A stretch of DNA of 11,990 nt, from the NCBI GenBank assembly GCA_030428825.1, contig JAUIEL010000143.1, positions 1 to 11,990 on the forward strand, written 5' to 3'. A program made the position numbers and the translations under genes. The notes beneath the pieces were generated by a model. That model ran no database searches. It saw only the letters and a program-made list of their open reading frames with translations, and was not told the DNA's origin. Origin of the DNA: a bacterium. GTDB lineage: Bacteria; Planctomycetota; B15-G4; JADJEK01. Below are positions 1-5,266 of this stretch, one piece after another. Within the stretch, counting starts at the first letter, position 1, and every line of letters starts with the position of its first letter.

Positions 1-1
1 G

Positions 2-739
2 GGGACGGTCGACGTGCTCCGCGACGCGGCGCGCGTGCCGTCGACCGAACGCGCCGTGCGGGCCGCGATCCTCGCCGTCGCCGCGCGCGCCCGGCTCTGC
101 GCCTGGGACGCGCGCGAGCTCCGTCCGGAGGGGCCGCGGACGCTGATCGTCGAGCACGGAGTCGACGTCGAACGCGGCGACGGGGGGGCGCCCCGGTTCG
201 TCCCGCTCGGCGCGCGCCGGCTCCGCTACGCCGCGGACGAGGCGCCGGTCGAGGACGGCGTCGGCCTGCTCGAACCGTCGGCCGAGGGCCCCTGGCTCGC
301 GGTCGACGACGGGGTCCCCCGTCCGGTCGCCGCGTCGCCGTGGGAGATCGCGCCGATCCCGCCGCAGGACGACCCGCGCGAGCGGGCCCGGCGCCGCGCG
401 CTCGGCACGCCGTGGCCGTCCGCCGACGCGCGCGTCCGCCACCTCGCGACGACGCTCGACGCGCCGGACCGCGTGACGCCGGCCCGATTGAAGACGCTGG
501 TCCGCCTCCTCGGGAGCGCGCGCCCCGATCCGCTGGCGAGCCTCCTGTTCGCCGAGCGCGTCGTGCCGATGCACGCCGTCGTCCACGTCCTCGCGCCGGA
601 CGGCGCCGCGCGCGATCGCCGCCTCGCGGACGTCCTCCGCTCCGCCGAGCGAAGGCTCGACCGCTGGCCGCCGGAGGAGTCGTTCCGGCTGACGCGGCTG
701 CTGGTGGAGGCGACCGGCGGGGACCGCGAAGAAGCCTGA
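2..739 (+). CDS. Unrecognised protein, C-terminal part (5' end outside window)
   Basis: The frame is open from the left edge to the TGA at 737-739, giving about 245 residues. I read it as the 3' end of a longer gene because there is no stop before base 14. A GTG at 14 is the first possible internal start, but it has no convincing ribosome binding site in the few bases available. The protein is rich in Arg, Ala and acidic residues, has no Cys-based motif, signal peptide or membrane segment, and ends in a hydrophilic helix-like tail (DREEA). The middle part (about residues 30-115) has a beta-rich pattern with short Val/Leu strands and many Gly/Pro turns. The last third looks helical. I do not recognise the family. 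Codon use (G/C third positions) fits a real gene. An inverted repeat spans its stop codon. Confidence 0.6.
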   Translation, partial: GTVDVLRDAARVPSTERAVRAAILAVAARARLCAWDARELRPEGPRTLIVEHGVDVERGDGGAPRFVPLGARRLRYAADEAPVEDGVGLLEPSAEGPWLAVDDGVPRPVAASPWEIAPIPPQDDPRERARRRALGTPWPSADARVRHLATTLDAPDRVTPARLKTLVRLLGSARPDPLASLLFAERVVPMHAVVHVLAPDGAARDRRLADVLRSAERRLDRWPPEESFRLTRLLVEATGGDREEA

Positions 740-746
740 CGGCTTC
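731..746 (+). terminator. Hairpin over the stop codon, possible weak terminator
   Basis: GAAGCC (731-736) and GGCTTC (741-746) form a perfect 6-bp stem around the loop TGAC, which contains the stop codon of the preceding gene. CGAA at 727-730 and TTCG at 751-754 could extend the stem across a 4-nt bulge. No T tract follows, so this is not a textbook intrinsic terminator. It could act as an mRNA 3' stabiliser or be chance. Confidence 0.25.
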
Positions 747-761
747 ACGATTCGAGGGGAG

Positions 762-792
762 TTGACTCGGTCCCGTGGGGGGGGGGTATCCT
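762..792 (+). promoter_or_regulatory. Candidate sigma-70-type promoter with G10 spacer tract
   Basis: TTGACT at 762-767 matches five of six bases of the -35 consensus. TATCCT at 787-792 matches four of six of the -10 consensus, including the first T, the second A and the last T. The spacer is 19 nt (768-786), slightly longer than optimal, and ends in ten consecutive G (777-786). Transcription would begin near 799 and leave a leader of about 65 nt before the ATG at 866. The call rests only on these matches and the position upstream of the secreted-protein gene. Confidence 0.4.
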
Positions 793-865
793 GCGATCGG
801 AGCGCGGATGGGGCGATCGGCCGCGGATCGTCACCACGGGAGAAGCTCCGGGAGAAGAGGGATTC

Positions 866-1726
866 ATGAGAAGTCTCGCGATTCTGTTGTCCGTCGTCGG
901 TTCGGCCGTCACTACGGCCGAGGCCCAGGTCGCACTCGGGACGATCGAGCTGAAAGGAGGAACGAAGACGGTGACGGTGACCACGGCCGCCATCCCGACC
1001 ACCGGGGAAGGAGACATGGTCGGCACGATCAAGAACGACCTCGGGACCGGCCAGGTGATCAAGGACCTGACGATCGAAGTGCGTCGCAAGGGTTCGACGG
1101 GGACGCCGCCGAACGTCGGGAAGATCACCGTCACGAATGGTGGGCAGTCCGAGACCGAGCCGAACCCTCCGGAGAATCCGGCCGAGACGGGCGAGGTCGC
1201 GTCCTTCTGCGGAACGCCCATGCCGGGCGGCGGCATCGCGGGAGACGCGTCTGCGGGGTTGAGCATCGGGATGGTCTCGCCGGGAACCGCGGCGGACGTG
1301 GAGGTCACGGTGACTCCCTCGCTGGCCGACAAGCCGAAGAACTCGGCGGCCCACGCCAACACTCTCGTCGTGTACCGCCCGACCCCGAGCGAAGATGCGG
1401 CGCGTCACGCCATCGCGACCATGTGGCTCGATCGCCTCGCGTTCGAGGTCTTCAACGCCGACGACGATCAGGACATCACCCAGCTCGTGGGGACGGTCAC
1501 CTTCCCGACGGGCTCGTCCGAGTCGATCGTCGGCGTGCACCTCGCTGATCCCTCGGAGTCGTTCTCGTCGGTCCCCGGGACCTCGGTGTCGATCAACGGA
1601 GATACCTTCGTTCTCAGCAGCTTCGACGCGCTGCCACCCGACGAGGCGTACGAGATCGTGGTGATCCTCTCCGACACGATGGACGGAGAGACCGTCAAGA
1701 TTCTGCTCGAGGCGGTCTTCGATTGA
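866..1726 (+). CDS. Secreted protein of unknown function
   Basis: This 286-residue protein has an N-terminal signal peptide: MRS, a hydrophobic stretch LAILLSVVGSAV, then TAEA followed by Gln, a good signal peptidase I site after about residue 20. The mature chain is rich in Thr, Val, Gly and Ser with alternating beta-strand patterns. A Pro/Glu/Asn-rich linker lies near residues 93-108 and there is a single Cys at about 114. The second half contains an acidic segment (NADDDQD) and two beta-rich blocks, which fits an extracellular beta-sandwich. No catalytic motif is visible and I do not recognise a family. The ATG at 866 is preceded by purine-rich GGAG (851-854) and AGAGG (856-860), which supports this start. 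The gene is visibly richer in A/T than its neighbours. It stands alone and converges on the minus-strand aminotransferase-like gene, ending 40 bp from that gene's stop. Confidence 0.8.
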   Translation: MRSLAILLSVVGSAVTTAEAQVALGTIELKGGTKTVTVTTAAIPTTGEGDMVGTIKNDLGTGQVIKDLTIEVRRKGSTGTPPNVGKITVTNGGQSETEPNPPENPAETGEVASFCGTPMPGGGIAGDASAGLSIGMVSPGTAADVEVTVTPSLADKPKNSAAHANTLVVYRPTPSEDAARHAIATMWLDRLAFEVFNADDDQDITQLVGTVTFPTGSSESIVGVHLADPSESFSSVPGTSVSINGDTFVLSSFDALPPDEAYEIVVILSDTMDGETVKILLEAVFD

Positions 1727-1735
1727 GCGAGGTGC

Positions 1736-1751
1736 GTGGTGCGCGCGCCAC
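1736..1751. terminator. Hairpin between convergent genes, possible bidirectional terminator
   Basis: GTGGTG (1736-1741) and CGCCAC (1746-1751) can pair, with one G-T wobble, around a CGCG loop in the 40-bp gap between two converging genes. Location suits a shared terminator, but neither side has a T tract, so the evidence is weak. Confidence 0.25.
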
Positions 1752-1766
1752 CCGTCCTCCCGCGGA

Positions 1767-2666
1767 TCAGACCACCGGCGTCCCCTCGCTCGCGGTCCGC
1801 TCGGAGAACCACTGCGAGAGCCGCGTCGTCCACGGGCCGACCGTCCCGTCGCCGATCGTCCGGCCGTCGATCGTCGTGACGCCCGCGAGCTCGCCCATCG
1901 TCCCCGAGCAGAACACCTCGTCGGCGCGGTAGAACGCGGTGAGCGACAGGTCGGTCTCCTCGTGCGGGACGCCGTGCGCGTGGCAGAGCTCGAGGACCGT
2001 CTCGCGCGTGACCCCCTCCGGACAGGCGACCGTGCGTGGCGTCCTCACCGTCCCCTTCTCGACGCAGAAGACGTGGGTCGCGTTCGTCTCCGCGACGAAG
2101 CCGGACCGGTCGAGCATCAGCGCGTCGTCCGCGCCGGCCGCGTTCGCCTCGATCTTGGCGAGGATCGACTGGATCAGGTTCGCGTGATGGACGTTCGGGT
2201 CGAGGGCGTCCGGGGGGAAGCGCCGGACCGAGCTGGTGATCAGCGTCAGGCCGCCCTTGTCGTAGACCGGCGCCTTGTGCTCGGCGAGGACGATCAGCGT
2301 CGGCCCCTTCCGGTTCAGCCGCGGGTCCATCCCGGACGTCACCTTCTCGCCGCGGGTCAGCGTGAGGCGGATGTGGACGCCGTCCGACATCCCGTTCGCG
2401 GCGAGCGTCTCCCGGATCGCCGCGGCGATCGCCTCGCGCGACGGGATCTCCGCGAAGGCGAGCGCCTTCGCCGACGACTCGAGCCGTTCGAGGTGCCGCT
2501 CGAGCTTGAAGATCCGCCCGGCGTAGACGCGCAACCCCTCCCAGACCGCGTCCCCTCCCTGCACCGCCGAGTCGAACGGGCTGACGCGCGCCTCGTCGCG
2601 GTGCGTCAGCGCCCCGTTCACCCAGACGAGGATGTCGTCGTTGCGCGGGTCGGCCTTCTGCTGCAT
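1767..2666 (-). CDS. Class IV aminotransferase-fold protein (BCAT/DAAT-like) with His at the catalytic Lys position
   Basis: This 299-residue protein has the length and layout of fold-type IV PLP enzymes such as branched-chain aminotransferase (IlvE) and D-amino-acid aminotransferase. The N-terminal domain carries VWVNGAL, SPFDSAVQGGDAVWEGLR (about 29-46) and ERHLERL (about 56-62). The C-terminal domain carries the LAKIEAN helix, GFVAET with E193 at the pyridine-nitrogen position, PEGVTRE (216-222) for phosphate binding, and SGTMGEL (254-260). In IlvE/DAAT relatives the Schiff-base Lys precedes the SLN or GGN segment. Here the matching stretch reads DPNVHHAN, so H160 occupies that site. Reverse-strand codons CAT CAC at 2189-2184 confirm the reading. 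Family membership is clear, but ordinary transaminase activity is doubtful, so I give no ilvE symbol. The ATG at 2666 follows the sulfotransferase-like gene by 28 bp, with a weak GAGG upstream, and the two probably form one operon. Plant proteins fuse homologues of both. Confidence 0.9.
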   Translation of the reverse strand: MQQKADPRNDDILVWVNGALTHRDEARVSPFDSAVQGGDAVWEGLRVYAGRIFKLERHLERLESSAKALAFAEIPSREAIAAAIRETLAANGMSDGVHIRLTLTRGEKVTSGMDPRLNRKGPTLIVLAEHKAPVYDKGGLTLITSSVRRFPPDALDPNVHHANLIQSILAKIEANAAGADDALMLDRSGFVAETNATHVFCVEKGTVRTPRTVACPEGVTRETVLELCHAHGVPHEETDLSLTAFYRADEVFCSGTMGELAGVTTIDGRTIGDGTVGPWTTRLSQWFSERTASEGTPVV

Positions 2667-2694
2667 CGTTCGCGCCTCGCGGTTCGGGGGAGGG

Positions 2695-3420
2695 TCAGCG
2701 GAGGAGCCGGCGATCGTACAGCTCGGCGTGCAGCGCGCGGCACTCCTCGAGGAGCGGGCGGAGCGCCGGCGGCACGCGCGCCTCCTTCTCGCGGTACGGC
2801 CGGAAGCCGGTCGAGCGCTCGACCGCCGCGTACCAGTGCTTCGCCCAGACCCCGTCCGACGCGCGCGGTCCGGACGGCCACTCGAGCATCCGATCGGTGT
2901 ACGTGATCCCGAGCCGGTCGCAGAGCGCGGCGAGCGCGCGGGCCGGGTCGAGCAGGACGTCCTTCGCGTCGAGGATCGGCGGGGTGTCGCCGCGCGTCTC
3001 GATCCCGCGGACCAGCTCGACCTGCTGCGGGAGCCCGGTCTCCTCGAGCGTGACGTCCGGGACGTTCTCGATGAACGAGGTCAGCATCGCCTCGGGCTCG
3101 CGGATCAGGAACGCGTGGGTCACCTCCTCCATCCACGCGCGGGGCGTCCCGGGGAGGAGGTGCTGGGCCATCTGCTTCTGGTACCAGACCGGCTTCCCGC
3201 CCGGCGCCGGCCCGACGAGGCGCCGCGCGACCTCGTCGGGGTCGGTCGGCTGCGCCGCGAGGATCTCGGCGCGCCCCGGGTGCGCGCGGCCGGTCGCGGC
3301 GAGCCACGCGGCGTAGAACGGCTCGTCGTCGACGGCGGCGTCGCCGCGCGCCTCGAACGAGCGCATCATCGCGGTGGAGATGTTGCGCGGGCCGGACCAC
3401 ATCGCGATCCGCACGGTCAT
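2695..3420 (-). CDS. Sulfotransferase-family protein
   Basis: This 241-residue protein starts MTVRIAMWSGPRNISTAMM. The segment at residues 8-19 matches the 5'-phosphosulfate/P-loop-like motif of sulfotransferases (typically xxPRSGSTxL). FLIREPEAMLTSFIE at residues 104-118 matches the 3'-phosphate-binding motif (R107 and S115). WPSGPRASDGVWAKHWYAAV near 181-200 is typical of a bacterial/plant subgroup annotated as sulfotransferase-like or HAD-like. The likely role is PAPS-dependent sulfate transfer or binding of a related nucleotide; the acceptor is unknown and the protein looks cytosolic. I chose the ATG at 3420 because GGAG lies 5 nt upstream and the conserved motif begins within ten residues. 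A longer in-frame extension runs to 4095 but only overlaps the divergent protease gene. It is the first gene of a probable operon with the aminotransferase-like gene 28 bp downstream, the same order as the domains in the plant fusion proteins. Confidence 0.85.
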   Translation of the reverse strand: MTVRIAMWSGPRNISTAMMRSFEARGDAAVDDEPFYAAWLAATGRAHPGRAEILAAQPTDPDEVARRLVGPAPGGKPVWYQKQMAQHLLPGTPRAWMEEVTHAFLIREPEAMLTSFIENVPDVTLEETGLPQQVELVRGIETRGDTPPILDAKDVLLDPARALAALCDRLGITYTDRMLEWPSGPRASDGVWAKHWYAAVERSTGFRPYREKEARVPPALRPLLEECRALHAELYDRRLLR

Positions 3421-3556
3421 GGCGGCTCCGTTCGACGGGCGGGAGAGCGGGGAAGGGGACGGGAGACGTCTTATACCCGCCGCGCCGCGGTCTCGACGAA
3501 CTGATACGCTCTCCTGCGACCCGCCCGCGCTCCTTCGATCGAGGGGAGAACGATCC
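3421..3556. promoter_or_regulatory. Divergent intergenic region with possible minus-strand promoter
   Basis: This 136-bp gap separates two divergently transcribed genes and must hold both 5' control regions. On the minus strand TATAAG (3475-3470) matches five of six bases of the -10 consensus, lacking only the final T. TTCGTC (3498-3493) sits 17 nt upstream but is a poor -35. On the plus strand, AGGGGAG (3542-3548) is a good ribosome binding site 8 nt before the ATG at 3557. No clear operator repeat was seen. Confidence 0.3.
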
Positions 3557-5215
3557 ATGCGTGGGGCCCTGATCTTCGTCGTCCTGACCGCGCCGGCGTC
3601 CGCCGCCGTCCCTGCCGTCCCGTTCCCGATGGCGGTCGAGGCCGTCGGTCCCGAGGGCGTGACGCTCCGCCCCGACCCGGAGGCCCTCGCCGCGCTCGCG
3701 CCGCTCTCCTCCGTCGTCCTGACCGGCGTGCCCTTGACGCCGCTCGAACGCGTCGATCTGGAGCTCGACCGGATCGACGTCGTCCCCGCCGGGGCCGTCC
3801 TCGCGGTCGACGGCTTCCGCGTCCCGGGGCCGATCGACGAAGGGCTCACGATGTGGCACGGGGAGGTCCGCGGGGACTCCGACGGCGAGGCGTTCCTCGC
3901 GCTCTCGGTCCACGGCTGTCGCGGCTTCGTCCGCGCGGGCGGCCGCCGGGTGGAGCTGGCCGCGTCGGCGCGCGACGGCGACTGGTCGCGCGCGCGATCG
4001 AGGTTCGTCCCCGTCGATCGGCGCGCCTCGCCGCCCGCGCCGTTCCTCTGCCGGGCCGCGGAGCTCGAGGGGTACGCCGCGGCCGCGAACGTCACGGCCG
4101 TCCCCGGCTCGACGTTCCCGAAGGCGGCCGGGTTCGCGCCGATCCTGGAGGTCCGGGTGGCGGTCGAGACCGATTTCCAGTTCTACCAGCGGTTCCTGGA
4201 CCTCGAGGCGGCCGAGACCTACGCGTTGACGCTGATCGGGGCCGTCTCGAGCCGCTTCCTCGACCAGGTCGGTGTCGTCGTCGTCGTCCCGTACCTCGGC
4301 CTGTACACGTCGAACACCGACCCGTGGACGCAGGCCGATCAGGGGGGGAGCGCCGTCGACGTCCTCTACGAGTTCCGCGACCTCTGGAAGGACGGCGGGG
4401 CGCCGGTCGCGGCCGACCTCCACGCGATGCTCTCCGGCGCGAACCTCGGCGGCGGCATCGCCTGGGTGAACGTCCTGTGCAGTCCCTCGTACGGGTTCTC
4501 GGTGAGCGGGAACCTCTCCGGGTCCGGCGTCTTCCCCCCGGTCCCGCACGCGCCCGGGAACTGGGACTTCGACGTCGTGGCGCACGAGCTCGGCCACAAC
4601 TTCGGATCGCCCCACACGCACGACTACTGTCCGACCCCGTTGGACGAGTGCGCGCCGGCGGCGTACTTCGGCGCGTGCCAGGCGAGTCAGACGTGCCTCG
4701 CGAGCGGCACGATCATGAGCTACTGCCACCTCTGCCCGGGCGGCATGGCGAACAAGTCGCTCCAGTTCCATCCGGCCGTGGTGAACGTCCTGCGGACCGC
4801 GGCCGACCAGAGCTGCCTGAAGCCGTATCAGGGGCTCGCGGAGGTGATCGACCTCGGACACGCCCTCGCCGGGAGCGCCGGCGCCCCCGCGCTGACGCTC
4901 GCGTATCACAATCCGTCGCACGCGATCGGGCTCGACGTGACCGGGGCGCCGGCGAGCCAGGCCGGGCTCCTCTTCGTCGGCGCGTCGCTGTCGGGGCTTC
5001 CGTTCCTGGGCGGGACGTTGGTGCCGGAGCCGGCCGCGACGGCCTCGATCGCGTCGGATCTCAGCGGCGCGGTCGGGTTCTCGGTCCCCTTTCCGACGGC
5101 GGTCAGCGCTCCGGCGGGAGCGACGCTCTACGCCCAGGCGTGGTTCGAGGATCCCGCCGGACCGCACGGCGTCGCCGCGTCGAACGGGCTGCAGTTCAGC
5201 CTCTTCTCTCCGTAG
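3557..5215 (+). CDS. Secreted zinc metalloprotease, metzincin (reprolysin/M12B-like)
   Basis: This 552-residue precursor has a signal peptide (MRGALIFVVLTAPASA, cleavage probably after about residue 17). A propeptide-like region covers about 25-160; C121 in its HGCRGFVR segment could be a cysteine switch, though this is uncertain. The catalytic domain covers about 195-425. It contains the extended zinc motif HELGHNFGSPH, with ligands H343, H347 and H353 and the general base E344, followed by the Met-turn IMSYCH with M387. Several Cys around 308-420 suggest disulfides. This pattern defines metzincins, and the reprolysin/ADAM-like group fits best. The last 125 residues form a beta-rich domain ending AWFEDPAGPHGVAASNGLQF, a C-terminal module I associate with secreted planctomycete proteins. 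The ATG at 3557 has AGGGGAG 8 nt upstream and places the signal peptide at the N-terminus; an open extension upstream to 3374 lacks these features. It is expected to degrade extracellular protein, substrate unknown. Confidence 0.88.
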   Translation: MRGALIFVVLTAPASAAVPAVPFPMAVEAVGPEGVTLRPDPEALAALAPLSSVVLTGVPLTPLERVDLELDRIDVVPAGAVLAVDGFRVPGPIDEGLTMWHGEVRGDSDGEAFLALSVHGCRGFVRAGGRRVELAASARDGDWSRARSRFVPVDRRASPPAPFLCRAAELEGYAAAANVTAVPGSTFPKAAGFAPILEVRVAVETDFQFYQRFLDLEAAETYALTLIGAVSSRFLDQVGVVVVVPYLGLYTSNTDPWTQADQGGSAVDVLYEFRDLWKDGGAPVAADLHAMLSGANLGGGIAWVNVLCSPSYGFSVSGNLSGSGVFPPVPHAPGNWDFDVVAHELGHNFGSPHTHDYCPTPLDECAPAAYFGACQASQTCLASGTIMSYCHLCPGGMANKSLQFHPAVVNVLRTAADQSCLKPYQGLAEVIDLGHALAGSAGAPALTLAYHNPSHAIGLDVTGAPASQAGLLFVGASLSGLPFLGGTLVPEPAATASIASDLSGAVGFSVPFPTAVSAPAGATLYAQAWFEDPAGPHGVAASNGLQFSLFSP

Positions 5216-5252
5216 GGGCGCCGCCCCCCGTCCGCCCGGCCGGATCGGCGCG

Positions 5253-5258
5253 TAGACT
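5253..5258 (+). promoter_or_regulatory. Possible -10 element giving a leaderless kinase mRNA
   Basis: TAGACT has the three most important -10 positions (T, A and final T). It ends 8 nt before the GTG at 5267, so initiation about 7 nt downstream would put the 5' end at or next to the start codon. The kinase gene has no ribosome binding site, which agrees with leaderless translation. No convincing -35 was found. A small GGGGC/GCCCC hairpin (5215-5227) lies just upstream at the protease stop codon. Confidence 0.25.
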
Positions 5259-5266
5259 CCACCCTC

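Noticed and set aside
3374..3556. N-terminal extension of the metalloprotease frame
   Set aside because: It overlaps the divergent sulfotransferase gene start, would bury the signal peptide, and the ATG at 3557 has a proper ribosome binding site.
3421..4095. N-terminal extension of the sulfotransferase frame
   Set aside because: The sequence is Ser/Thr/Arg-rich antisense shadow of the protease gene. The family motif starts right after the ATG at 3420, which has GGAG 5 nt upstream.
4270..4288. GTC trinucleotide run that looks like a microsatellite
   Set aside because: It encodes a valine-rich beta strand (VGVVVVVPY) inside the protease catalytic domain, as expected from GC-rich valine codons.
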